Of a DNA stretch of 64,000 nt, positions 17,538 to 27,095 are shown piece after piece (within the stretch, counting starts at the first letter, position 1; each line of letters starts with the position of its first letter). Origin of the DNA: CAYSPT01 sp964432985 (GTDB lineage Bacteria; Muiribacteriota; CAYSPT01). Made by a program: the position numbers and the translations under genes. The stretch lies in the NCBI GenBank assembly GCA_964432985.1, contig CAYSPT010000025.1, positions 4,925 to 68,924 of the forward strand. Direction: 5' to 3'. Under the pieces are notes generated by a model, which saw only the letters and a program-made list of their open reading frames with translations, was not told where the DNA came from and made no database searches.

Positions 17538-20500
17538 CTACTTCACCTCGACGAACTCGCTGGCGGAATGACTGTTGAACTCAGGTGCGTACATACACTG
17601 GATAGTGGCCATTCCCATCTGATACCTGCCCCGATGCTGTATCCTCAGCGGGTACTCAAATACATACGTCCCCTTGGGCAGGTACTCTATGAAGAAATGT
17701 GTGGCCGTGTCACGGGTCGCCTCGTAGTAAGCAAGACCGTCCTGGTACTTATAATGCGAAAGCACGTTGACCGGTTCGGTCCCCGATCCCCGGAAGTCTT
17801 TCATGTGTACGTATTCCATGTCCCGGTCCACCCGAAGCACTATCCTGACCTTGACCAGGTCTCCCACCGCCAGAGAACCCTGCACCGGCTCTATAACCTG
17901 GCCGCGTTTTGTTTCCCGTTTCACGAACAGTGACTTCTCCAGGTGAAGCGGCGTTTTGTGCGGCGTCACCTTGCTCATATCTTCCATGTACTGCCAGTGG
18001 ATGCTGCCCCAAGCCACTCCTTCATCCACCTTTTTCAGGGTGATCGTTCCGTACTCGGCCTTGATTTCCTCTCCTACGAATTTCTGTTCATAAAAGCCTG
18101 TTCCGGCTTCGGTCTTTTCCGGTTTGATGACCAGGTCTCCCACTTTGGCCCGGACCAGTTCGTCGGAAGCAAGCAGGTTGGCACCGCGTCTCAACAGCCC
18201 GTAAACCGCGTCGGCGGTAGCCTTGGAGGTTTTCCAATCCTGGGTCTGTTTCTGCTTGATCAGCCAGACCTTCAGGTCCTCCACCGCCTCCTTGTCCCCG
18301 GCAACCTCGTCGAATGCCTCGATCATAACGGCGTGGGTCTCGATGGGCGCACGGTACCACCACCATGACAGCTCCAGGTCGCGCCAGAACATACCCATCT
18401 CCTCGTCGGTCACCGACCGTTCTTTGAGGGAAGCCATGATTTTAGAAGGCGTCTTTTTGTCGCCGAACCGCTTGCACGCCAGGGCCAGATGGCCCTGCGA
18501 AAGCCGGGAGTTCAGTTGGAGCCAGTAATCGGAAGCCTGTCCCAGGAAGTAGTCAACCGCCTCCCGGGCAAAACCTGGAATTTGCCGCTGCGACAGGTAA
18601 AAGGAGCGGCCGTAGAGGTACATGGCAATGGTGCTGGAGAGGTTGTTGCGCTCGAGATGACCGTGCCGCTTGATATTGTCGTATATTTCGGCGATCCAGC
18701 GGTCCAGGTGGTTGAGGCTTTTCAGGGCCAGGTCCTGTTTGACCTCTATATCCATGTTTAACAGGCGGCCGAAGCCGGTCATGACGTAGAGGGTTATATA
18801 GCTGCTGGGGCGCCCTCCGGGAAACCAGGGCCACGCACCGTCGGAAAGCTGCATTTTCTTGAGTTTCTCGTAGGATCGCGAAAGCGCGTCCTCCATGTGG
18901 TTGTCGTCGAACAGAAGCCCAACCCGCCGTTTGCTGGCCGCTTCGTCCTGGGCGGCCAGCACCCAGGGAGTCTCCTCCAGCATGACCGATTTGAGATCCT
19001 GGTTCTTTTCCAGGTTCGACTGCAGAGCGTCGGTCCCCTTCCACAAGGAAAAGATCCTCTTGATCTTCGGGCTTGAATTGGCGATGGCCCGGGCCAGGGA
19101 GTTGGCGTACAGGCGGTTGAACACCTGCTCGGAGCACTCGTGGGGAAACTCCATCAGATACGGAAGCGCCTGCACGGCGTACCAGGCCGGGTTGCTCACC
19201 ACCTGGACGGTGAGGGCCTTGTGCTCCAGAGTGTCGGATTTGGCCGATTCCAGAAGCTTTTCGAAGGTAAAGGTTTTTGTCTCCGGCCCCCGGATGGGAA
19301 GCGGCAGGGACTCGGTAACGAACACCCGTCGGGAGAGCACCGGCAGGATGTTTTCCTCACCGTCCGAGAGGATCCCGGTCGAGGCTACCACCCGGTAGGT
19401 GAGCACCCCGGAGTAGTCGGGAACCGCAAGTTTCCAGGAGTAGGTCCGCGACCGCTTGGCCGGCACAGAAAACTTCCTGTCGCGCCGGGCGTTACCGAAT
19501 GCCTGGTCGAGCTCTTCGTCCGTCATGGTATCGGTCAGGGAGAGCCTGATGGTACCGGCCTGTTCCTCCTCGGACATGTTGGTCACCTTGGCAGTGAACA
19601 ACAGCACGTCCCCTTCCCGGAGAAACCGCGGGGGGTTGGGCTGCACCATCAGGTCTTTCTGGGTGACGGTTTTTCCCGTGAGGAGTCCCGATGCCAGCCC
19701 GGTTGTGTGAGCGAATCCCAGAAAGTTCCACTCGGTGAGCGCTTCGGGCATGGTGAAGGTCATGGACACCATCCCGTCGCTGTCGGTGACCAGGTGGGGG
19801 AAGAAAAAGGCCGTTTCGTTCAGGTTCGTGCGGGCTGAAACCGCGGTGAGATCGATTTTCTTTTTCTTTTCTTTCTCCGGTTTCTCCGTCGCCGTTTCCT
19901 TGTCCGCTTCGCCGCCAACGGCCGCTTTCTCCTTTTTGGCTTCCATAGGCGGCGCTCCGGGGGCCATCTCGGCCTCGCAAAGCTCCATTCCGCCCTCGTC
20001 AGCAAAAGACTGGACCTCACCGCGGCTGCGGGACATTTTCTGCAGATACCGTCCACCGCCATGGTACGGGAAGGCGTACCTGACAAAATCGTTCAGCACC
20101 TCGTAGGGGAAGCTCCAGTAGGTGCGATTGTAGCCGCGCCGGTTAGGGTTCCAGTCGTTTACAAGGCTGACGGCGGTCATTCCCCGGTTGGCAAATGAGG
20201 CGTGGGTGGTGGAATAGTCCTGCCTGAATATACCGCTCAGATCTCTCCAGGCGTGGGGAAGAAAAGCGTCCAGGGAAGCGTCGTAGAGAGCAGCCACCAT
20301 CTCGGCAGCGGCGGCTTCGGAGCCCGGCCCCTTGATCTTCACCGTCCAGGTCTCCTTGCTCCCCGGCTGGAGTTTCGATCTGAAGGTGGCGAAACTCACG
20401 TCCAGTTTCTTGTTAGACCAGGGGACGGTCAGGCGGTGCTTGGAGAGATAGGCGCGGTTGGCGTTGACATGGGTAATGTTGAGGTAAAATCCGCCGCGGT

Positions 20501-23500
20501 GCTCTTCGTCCACCCGCCAGGTGATGCGCTGCTGGGTCGCCTCCCGGTCGGTCCAGAAACTCTTGACGATCCTGCCCTTGTGCTCAATCTCGATAAACGC
20601 CTGCCCCTTTTTATACCCCGTTGCCCAAAGAGCTTCCATGGTGTCCCCGACCTTCAGGGTGGTGGCTTTAAACGTTACCAGGGACGGCACCGGCACCGTC
20701 AGCTTTCTGGCTCCCGGATCGATGACCATGACCGGCAGCACTCCCTTTACCTCTTTTCCGTACCGGTCCTGCGCGGTGGCTACCACCTTGTAGACACCAG
20801 CTTCGAGAGTAAACTCTACGGACGAAGCACCCTCTGCCGTGTCAAATGTCGCCTGCTGAAGCCTGTCGGCAAGCTCCCAGGTTTTCCAGTTGGACTCGTC
20901 CACCGCCCGGGGGTCGAGTCCCAGGCCGCGCCCGAAGAGCGAGGAGCGCTTTGGACGGGCCGGCTCCTTGAGACGGAAAACTTCCACGGTTCCCCTGGTT
21001 TTTACCGGCTGTCCATCCAGATTTTTCGATGAGATACTGACCGCCACCGGTCGTTTCCCGGTGAGCCATCCGGGGACGGACATATCCAGGACCATGGAAC
21101 TATAGCCGATATTGAGCGTCCGATCTGCAGACCGTGTCTCGCCGGTACTGTCGGTAACATCCACGGTGACCTGGAAAGCGAAGGTGGGATCGTCCGCTTC
21201 GAGAACCGTCTTGTCCGGCCGGGCCACAAACTTCAGGATGAACCGGCCCTGCTCGTCGGTAACGAGCTTGCCGTGGGTGATTTCACGGGTGGATGCTGGA
21301 CGCCCCCAGCACCACCAGCACCACCACGGGTAACGCACCTTGCGGACCACCCTGAAAGAGACCTGTCCCTGATCGATGGGAGCCCCCGTATAGGCCATGG
21401 CCGAGCCGGTGAGCGTGATTTCCTGGTCAAGACGTCCTTCTTCTTTGGGCGCTTCGATTTCAACCCTGAATTTGGGCCGCTTGTACTCTTCCACATTGAC
21501 CGATGTGGACCCGTTGATATTGTCGCACTGGATGGTCATCCGGCCGGTGATGGTGCCCGAGGGGGCAGTGAAGGTGCCCGATGCCGAACCGAAAGCGTTG
21601 GTGGTCAGCTTGAGACGTTCGATCTCCTGCCAGTTGTAGTCCCTGAATACCACCTGGAGATGACGGTTCGGCAAAAACTCGTAAGTGTCCCGCCGGTGAT
21701 CGCTTTTTATGGCCAGTACCTTGAAATGGATGGTTTGTCCGGGACGGTAGATGGAGCGGTCGGTAAAGAATATCGTCTGGGTGCTGCCTCGCGCGCTGTA
21801 CCTACCGCCCGGATACGCCTGGTCGGGATAGAGGAGCTCATTCTTGCCGAATTTCACGAAAAGGGCCAGGCCACGGTGATCATCATCATCGAGACGAAAA
21901 AAACCGTTTTCGTCCGTGTACTCATTGCCTGCTTTTCGGTAATACCCCTCGCTGTCCTGCCTGAATACCCGCACCTCGGCCCGTGACAAGGGTTTACCGC
22001 TGTGGTTATCCAGTACGAATCCTTCCACGCCGTCTTCGCGCTGCCGGATGACAACAGCCAGGCGTGTAACCCAGAATGACGAGATCCTGATGGCGTTGCT
22101 GGCTCCGGCAAAATCCTTCCGCCACGAGGCAATCAACCGGTAGAAGCCGGGTTTCAACGACGGCAGCTCGATATCATGAGACCGTTTCTTGTAATCATCA
22201 GTGGGTGTAAGAGGGACGGACCAGGAGGCCACCGGGGTCTTGTTCAACAGCCGCAGCTGCTTTCGGTGGTCCATGTACTGCACCGACGGGCTGGACCAGC
22301 GCTTCTCCAGAAAATCGTCCCACCGGTCCTCCACCACCCTGAAATGCACTTCCTTGATGTTACGGTAATCGAGCCGCACATCGGCAAATGAGCGTGTAAC
22401 GGAGTACTCACACTTCAGATCGAGCTCTTTTGTCTCGACCTGGATGATAATGTCGCGGCACCGCTGGCCGCCGGGAGAATCGGGATGCAGCTTGAGACCG
22501 CGCGTTGCCACCCGGTGGGCCCCGGTGTAATCTCCCTGGTTGTACAGCTCCTGGGCCCAGTGATAACAGGCCAGCGAGGCCAGGGGAAGCGACTGGTAAC
22601 GGTCGACAATTTCTGAAAGCCTTTTGATAAAACGCTGGGCTTTCAGCTCCCCGAATGAGTAGGAGTTTACGAACACCAGCCGATTAATGTCTGCATCAAC
22701 GAAAGCCTCCGGCCGGCTGTCATGCAGGTGAAACTCCAGAAGCTTTTGATAGATCTTCATGGCTTTCAACAGGGGAGACGAGGTGTCCGTGCTGTCGGGG
22801 CTGTAGGCGATGAATATTTCCGCCGGTGCAAACGCGTCGGAGTCCGCCGCCATCTCGAAGGCGTCTTCGGGTTTCTTGACCACCTGGTCGCCGGCCTGGT
22901 AAAAGTTTATGGCCGAGAAGGCGGCGAAATCATACAGGGTGGGCCGGTAGGCTAGGGGCAGATTCCCCTTGGTGAAAAAGTCCTGGAACACGTCCATTGA
23001 CATACCCTTGAGCTGTTTTTCGTGTGCGAGAACTTCGGTGTAGTACTCGTCGATTTGGTTGAAGAGCTTGGGAAGATCCCAGGTGGTGAAATCAGTCTCG
23101 CTCATCCCGGCCGTCTCGGTCCGCTGCTGGAACCGCCACCGGTTCTGTTCGTAGTAATGCCAGTACCAGCGGGCCAGTACCAGTTTCATCAGAGTTCTGA
23201 GGTTTTCAGGAGCCTGCTTGATCTCCTCGTGGAGACGCGTGATTTTCTCCTCGGGTTTGTTACCCTGGATATTGGCTTCAAACACCAGCTGCTTGCACAG
23301 GGCCTTCAGGGCCTGGCCGTACTCCTCGCGTTTTACCGCCAGGGGCACGATCTTTTTCAGATGAGTAACGGCGGTTTTGGGTAAACCGTTTCTCTGGGCC
23401 TCGTCGACCTGCCGCCATAATGACTTCAGGTTCTCCGCGCTTGAAGCAGGCTGAACCACTCCCGCTGCCAGCACGACCACGGCCAGAACGGCCGCCACCG

Positions 23501-23525
23501 GAAACCACCATTTTCCTGTATTCAT
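17538..23525 (-). CDS. Alpha-2-macroglobulin family protein
   Basis: 1995 residues with a signal peptide (WWFPVAAVLAVVVLAAGV, Ala-rich cleavage region) and no lipobox, so it is periplasmic or outer-membrane associated. A helical N-terminal region (~30-380) precedes strings of macroglobulin domains (ITGRMTIQCDNINGSTSVNV; bait region around the KKEKAAVGGEADKETATEK stretch), then the thioester domain. The reactive thioester is intact: C1464-S-E-Q1467 in EFPHECSEQ, followed by helices typical of the TED. Family members trap proteases, thought to protect the envelope after breach. No pbpC partner is adjacent, unlike in enterobacteria. AGGAGGGAG precedes the ATG. The TGG-rich loop YPWWCWWCWG at ~730 is unusual. 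Confidence 0.93.
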   Translation of the reverse strand: MNTGKWWFPVAAVLAVVVLAAGVVQPASSAENLKSLWRQVDEAQRNGLPKTAVTHLKKIVPLAVKREEYGQALKALCKQLVFEANIQGNKPEEKITRLHEEIKQAPENLRTLMKLVLARWYWHYYEQNRWRFQQRTETAGMSETDFTTWDLPKLFNQIDEYYTEVLAHEKQLKGMSMDVFQDFFTKGNLPLAYRPTLYDFAAFSAINFYQAGDQVVKKPEDAFEMAADSDAFAPAEIFIAYSPDSTDTSSPLLKAMKIYQKLLEFHLHDSRPEAFVDADINRLVFVNSYSFGELKAQRFIKRLSEIVDRYQSLPLASLACYHWAQELYNQGDYTGAHRVATRGLKLHPDSPGGQRCRDIIIQVETKELDLKCEYSVTRSFADVRLDYRNIKEVHFRVVEDRWDDFLEKRWSSPSVQYMDHRKQLRLLNKTPVASWSVPLTPTDDYKKRSHDIELPSLKPGFYRLIASWRKDFAGASNAIRISSFWVTRLAVVIRQREDGVEGFVLDNHSGKPLSRAEVRVFRQDSEGYYRKAGNEYTDENGFFRLDDDDHRGLALFVKFGKNELLYPDQAYPGGRYSARGSTQTIFFTDRSIYRPGQTIHFKVLAIKSDHRRDTYEFLPNRHLQVVFRDYNWQEIERLKLTTNAFGSASGTFTAPSGTITGRMTIQCDNINGSTSVNVEEYKRPKFRVEIEAPKEEGRLDQEITLTGSAMAYTGAPIDQGQVSFRVVRKVRYPWWCWWCWGRPASTREITHGKLVTDEQGRFILKFVARPDKTVLEADDPTFAFQVTVDVTDSTGETRSADRTLNIGYSSMVLDMSVPGWLTGKRPVAVSISSKNLDGQPVKTRGTVEVFRLKEPARPKRSSLFGRGLGLDPRAVDESNWKTWELADRLQQATFDTAEGASSVEFTLEAGVYKVVATAQDRYGKEVKGVLPVMVIDPGARKLTVPVPSLVTFKATTLKVGDTMEALWATGYKKGQAFIEIEHKGRIVKSFWTDREATQQRITWRVDEEHRGGFYLNITHVNANRAYLSKHRLTVPWSNKKLDVSFATFRSKLQPGSKETWTVKIKGPGSEAAAAEMVAALYDASLDAFLPHAWRDLSGIFRQDYSTTHASFANRGMTAVSLVNDWNPNRRGYNRTYWSFPYEVLNDFVRYAFPYHGGGRYLQKMSRSRGEVQSFADEGGMELCEAEMAPGAPPMEAKKEKAAVGGEADKETATEKPEKEKKKKIDLTAVSARTNLNETAFFFPHLVTDSDGMVSMTFTMPEALTEWNFLGFAHTTGLASGLLTGKTVTQKDLMVQPNPPRFLREGDVLLFTAKVTNMSEEEQAGTIRLSLTDTMTDEELDQAFGNARRDRKFSVPAKRSRTYSWKLAVPDYSGVLTYRVVASTGILSDGEENILPVLSRRVFVTESLPLPIRGPETKTFTFEKLLESAKSDTLEHKALTVQVVSNPAWYAVQALPYLMEFPHECSEQVFNRLYANSLARAIANSSPKIKRIFSLWKGTDALQSNLEKNQDLKSVMLEETPWVLAAQDEAASKRRVGLLFDDNHMEDALSRSYEKLKKMQLSDGAWPWFPGGRPSSYITLYVMTGFGRLLNMDIEVKQDLALKSLNHLDRWIAEIYDNIKRHGHLERNNLSSTIAMYLYGRSFYLSQRQIPGFAREAVDYFLGQASDYWLQLNSRLSQGHLALACKRFGDKKTPSKIMASLKERSVTDEEMGMFWRDLELSWWWYRAPIETHAVMIEAFDEVAGDKEAVEDLKVWLIKQKQTQDWKTSKATADAVYGLLRRGANLLASDELVRAKVGDLVIKPEKTEAGTGFYEQKFVGEEIKAEYGTITLKKVDEGVAWGSIHWQYMEDMSKVTPHKTPLHLEKSLFVKRETKRGQVIEPVQGSLAVGDLVKVRIVLRVDRDMEYVHMKDFRGSGTEPVNVLSHYKYQDGLAYYEATRDTATHFFIEYLPKGTYVFEYPLRIQHRGRYQMGMATIQCMYAPEFNSHSASEFVEVK

Positions 23526-23863
23526 TTACTACCCCACTCCCTCCTGATAAGCTGCTCATTTCGTTGTTGTATAGTGCCACATTCATATTCTCTATATTGA
23601 CTCTACCTTGTTCAATGCTGCCAGTGCAAGAGCATTTCCTTCGTTACCACTACACCCACTCCAATACTTCACATCGTTCCATGTCACCGTTACCACCCTC
23701 TGACGAGTAAGCGTAGAAAGGACGTGGATTGACAGACAATTCTTACTGGATGGTGTTCTACAAGCCAGTAGGAAGAACGAAGATTCATCTGCAGCAGCGA
23801 GAATCTTCAACCAGGTCCATAGAGTACGCTCAATTAGAATAGTTATGCTATACTTATACGGCA
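23526..23863. other. 338-base divergent intergenic region
   Basis: No gene is seen. It separates the macroglobulin gene from the + strand barrel gene and so must carry both promoters. Only the + strand one is clear (23846-23854). A 7-bp inverted repeat AAGATTC...GAATCTT surrounds 23779-23807. Confidence 0.6.
23846..23854 (+). promoter_or_regulatory. Extended -10 promoter, likely leaderless
   Basis: TG-C-TATACT is an extended -10 element (TGn plus hexamer). No convincing -35 box lies 16-18 bases upstream. Exactly nine bases separate the box from ATG 23864, so transcription should begin at or within a few bases of the start codon. Confidence 0.5.
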
Positions 23864-24964
23864 ATGAAACAGATAAGAGTTATCCCTCCCCGATCGACGC
23901 GAGTATTCGTCCGAATGCTCCTGATCATGACCGTGGCCGTCCTGTGCCAGACCGGCCATGCCGTCTATTCCCAGGAGCATTCCGCGCCTTCACCCGGCTA
24001 CAGGATTTACCGGCAGGACATCATCCGGGACCCTTCCGGCCGGCCGTATGTCCGGGCTGATGATTTCTGCCGGGCAATCGAAGCCCGGTACGATCTGAAC
24101 CGGAAACGTGCCAGAGCGCACCTGCGAAAAGGACAAAACCTGCTTCGTCTCGATCTTCGTTTCGAGCATCACCGGCCTACCCAGGGAGTATTTAACAACC
24201 AGCTGATCGACCTGGGTCTGCCGATCATCTACCGCCAGGATGCCCTGTGGCTGCCCCTGGATCCCGTGGCCGGTTTGTTCGGGCTCGAAACCGGTGAAAA
24301 ACGGTCCAGGAAGCTGGAACGACAGCTCGACGAATCCGTGGAGGAACCGTCCGAAGACGATGAGTATCAGGTTTTGAATCCCACTGAGGGGTACTCCGCC
24401 AGGTTCAAGCGTTTCATCGAAACGCACGAAACTCCCACTGCCCGTAAACCTCACTCCCGGTGGATCGGGTTCCAGATCGGGCTTGTCAACCTTCACCCCC
24501 ACATCCGGGACCTGTCACTGGACCGTGAATGGTGTTTTTCGGGAGCCATCCTGATACGAGATCCCCCCCGGTTTGCCATGGAACTGCGATACGACGACTT
24601 TTCAAGTGATCAGAGGACCCCATTTCTCGGGGAAGAAGCCGACGTATCGATCAAGATGAAAGGGTACACCGCTTCCTTCCTGTATTACTTTCCGGGAAAC
24701 AAATGGAGGTATTACCTGGGCGCAGGATACGGCAAGAAGAAGGTGACTGTCGACTACGCTTCCCAAACCCGCACCTTCAGCCGCCGCCCGGAGATCGGCA
24801 CATGGGAACTCAAAGTGGGATGCGACTATTTCATCAGACCGTGGTGGTCGACGAGCCTCGAAATCAGAGGGATATACGGAAGCAAGCTTATCGAGGATAT
24901 CGGTCCGATCTTCGTGAAACTGGACGGGGTCTACATCGGTCTCCAACAGACACTTCACTTTTGA
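23864..24964 (+). CDS. Secreted stalk-domain / outer-membrane beta-barrel-like protein
   Basis: 366 residues. A signal peptide with a long basic n-region (VRMLLIMTVAVLCQTGHAVYS) is followed by a domain resembling the copper-amine-oxidase N-terminal stalk fold (YRQDIIRDPSGRPYVRADDF; NNQLIDLGLPIIYRQDALWL). An acidic linker (DESVEEPSEDDEYQ) leads to ~170 residues of alternating amphipathic strands (ASFLYYFPGNKWRYYLGAGY) ending LHF, the usual C-terminal signal of outer-membrane barrels. It probably sits in the outer membrane; what it binds is unknown. It diverges from the macroglobulin gene and faces ptrB. Confidence 0.75.
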   Translation: MKQIRVIPPRSTRVFVRMLLIMTVAVLCQTGHAVYSQEHSAPSPGYRIYRQDIIRDPSGRPYVRADDFCRAIEARYDLNRKRARAHLRKGQNLLRLDLRFEHHRPTQGVFNNQLIDLGLPIIYRQDALWLPLDPVAGLFGLETGEKRSRKLERQLDESVEEPSEDDEYQVLNPTEGYSARFKRFIETHETPTARKPHSRWIGFQIGLVNLHPHIRDLSLDREWCFSGAILIRDPPRFAMELRYDDFSSDQRTPFLGEEADVSIKMKGYTASFLYYFPGNKWRYYLGAGYGKKKVTVDYASQTRTFSRRPEIGTWELKVGCDYFIRPWWSTSLEIRGIYGSKLIEDIGPIFVKLDGVYIGLQQTLHF

Positions 24965-25024
24965 TCCGGAAATATATGGGTTAAATCTGCGTCCGCAGCA
25001 GGCAATCGTTTGTAATAAGCCCGC

Positions 25025-27085
25025 TTAGAATTCCACGTCTCCCAGGACGTGAAAAATGAAGGCGTATTTGAAGGCAAACTCTTTAAGGAAGTCGTACCGC
25101 CCCGATGCGCCGCCATGCCCGGCACCCATGTCGGTTTTCAGCAGCAGCATCGTGTCGTTCGTCTTGTTTGCCCTGAGCCTGGCAACCCATTTGGCCGGCT
25201 CCCAGTACTGGACACGGGAATCGTTCAGACCACCGATAACCAGCAGGTGCGGATATTTTTTCTTTTCCACATTGTCATACGGCGAATAGCTCAGCATGTA
25301 ATCGAAAAACCTTTTTTCGCCGGGGTTGCCCCACTCCTCGTACTCGTGGACCGTCAATGGTATGCTGGGATCGAGCATGGTGTTTATCACATCCACGAAA
25401 GGGACTTCGGCCACCATGGCGAAGAAAAGGTCCGGCCGCATGTTGAGGACCGCCCCCATGAGCAGGCCCCCGGCACTCATCCCATCAGCCACTACCCGGC
25501 CTTTTGACGTGTACCCCTGCTCGATCAGGTGCTCCACACAGGAGATATAATCGGTGAACGTATTTTTCTTGTTGAGCAGTTTGCCGGCTTCGTACCATGG
25601 ACGCCCCATGACACCCCCTCCCCTTACATGGGCGATACCGTAAATGAATCCCCGTTGAAGCAGGCTGAGACGGTTGTAAGCGAAGTGGGGTTCGGAGGAG
25701 GACCCGTAGGCCCCGTAACCGTGCAAGAGAAGGCAGTTGTTTCCGTCCCGGGCCATCCCCTTCGGATAAACCAATGAAATAGGGATGCCGGTCCCGTCGG
25801 GCGCGACGGCCATGACCCGCTCCATCTCGTAGGCAGACGGATCGTAACCGCCCAGCACTTCGTTTTTTTTCAACAGCTTCCTGGTGCCGTCGGCCAGGTT
25901 GAAATCGTACACCGTTTTTGGTGTAAGAAACGACGTATAGGTCAGGCGCAGGATTGTTGAATTATAATCCGGATTCCTGTGGTACCGCAGGGTGTAAACC
26001 GGTTCATCGAATTCGAGACGCCGAAACAAACCGGTTGAGAAATCGTAGAAACGGACCTGTTTCAAACCCTGCTCACGCTCGTAAACAACCAGGTAGTCGC
26101 GAAAGCTTTCCAGCCCATCGATCTTGATCCCGGGGTGGTGGGGAATGAACTCCTGCCAGTTCTTCAGGGTCCTGGCGCCGATCGGTGCGGCCATCACCTT
26201 GAAGTTCACGGCCCCCTCGTTGGTATGGATGTAGAAGGTGTTTCCGTGGTGTGTGACATCATATTCTACACCTTTTTTCCGGCGCCGAAACACCCTGAAC
26301 CGGTCCCGGGGCCGATCTGCCTCCAGGAACCTGATCTCCGATGTGATGGCACTGCCCAGATAGATGAAGAGGTATTTTCGGCTCTTGGACCGATACAACG
26401 ACACGAAAAAGGCCTGGTCCGCTTCCTCGTATACCAGACGGTCACGGGCACACGGGGTGCCCAGAACGTGCCGGTAGACCCGATAAGGCCGCCTGGCTTC
26501 ATCCCGAACCGTATAAAAAATAGTACGGTTGTCGTTTGCCCACTCCACGCTGTAGCTCGCGGCGGGGATCGATTCCTCAAGCACCTCCCTGGTCTTCAAG
26601 TCCTTCACGTGGATGGTAAACAGCTCGTCTCCCTTGAAATCGACCGAGTAGACCAGGTGACGGTGATCGGGACTGACCTTGAGAGCCGCCAGGGAACAAT
26701 ACTCTCTGCCGCCGGCTAGCTTGTTGCCGTCAAGCAGAATCTCCTCCTGGGCGTCCAGGCTTCCCTTTTTACGACAGTAGATGGTGTACTGCCTGCCTTT
26801 CTCGGTCCGCGAGTAATAATAGTAGTCGTCCACCTTTTCCGGCACTGACTGGTCCGTTTCCTTGATGCGTTCCACCATCTCCTTAAAGAGCCGTTCCTGC
26901 CCTCTTTCGGTGGATTTCATCATCTGCTCGGTGTACCGGTTTTCCTGCTCCAGGTACTCCAGGACTTCTTTTGTCCCGCGATTTCGCAGCCAGTAGTAAT
27001 GATCGAGCAACCGTGTCCCGTGAATGGTGACAGCGTGACCCTTTTTTTTTGCAACCGGGGTTTTCATGGGGGATTGCATGGTCAT
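25025..27085 (-). CDS. ptrB: Oligopeptidase B-like prolyl oligopeptidase family peptidase
   Basis: 686 residues, the full length of S9A peptidases. An N-terminal seven-blade propeller gates a C-terminal alpha/beta hydrolase domain. The serine is S537 in GMSAGG, with the acid in GLNDSRVQYWEPAKW and the histidine in GAGHGGASGRYD. The length, the DHYYWLR and YYYYSRTEKGRQY motifs and the GAYG stretch before the nucleophile match oligopeptidase B, which cleaves short peptides after Arg or Lys in the cytosol; no signal peptide is present. It is the last gene of a three-gene minus-strand operon, starting ten bases after the ppGpp-hydrolase-like gene. Confidence 0.9.
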   Translation of the reverse strand: MTMQSPMKTPVAKKKGHAVTIHGTRLLDHYYWLRNRGTKEVLEYLEQENRYTEQMMKSTERGQERLFKEMVERIKETDQSVPEKVDDYYYYSRTEKGRQYTIYCRKKGSLDAQEEILLDGNKLAGGREYCSLAALKVSPDHRHLVYSVDFKGDELFTIHVKDLKTREVLEESIPAASYSVEWANDNRTIFYTVRDEARRPYRVYRHVLGTPCARDRLVYEEADQAFFVSLYRSKSRKYLFIYLGSAITSEIRFLEADRPRDRFRVFRRRKKGVEYDVTHHGNTFYIHTNEGAVNFKVMAAPIGARTLKNWQEFIPHHPGIKIDGLESFRDYLVVYEREQGLKQVRFYDFSTGLFRRLEFDEPVYTLRYHRNPDYNSTILRLTYTSFLTPKTVYDFNLADGTRKLLKKNEVLGGYDPSAYEMERVMAVAPDGTGIPISLVYPKGMARDGNNCLLLHGYGAYGSSSEPHFAYNRLSLLQRGFIYGIAHVRGGGVMGRPWYEAGKLLNKKNTFTDYISCVEHLIEQGYTSKGRVVADGMSAGGLLMGAVLNMRPDLFFAMVAEVPFVDVINTMLDPSIPLTVHEYEEWGNPGEKRFFDYMLSYSPYDNVEKKKYPHLLVIGGLNDSRVQYWEPAKWVARLRANKTNDTMLLLKTDMGAGHGGASGRYDFLKEFAFKYAFIFHVLGDVEF

Positions 27086-27095
27086 GAGCGTACAA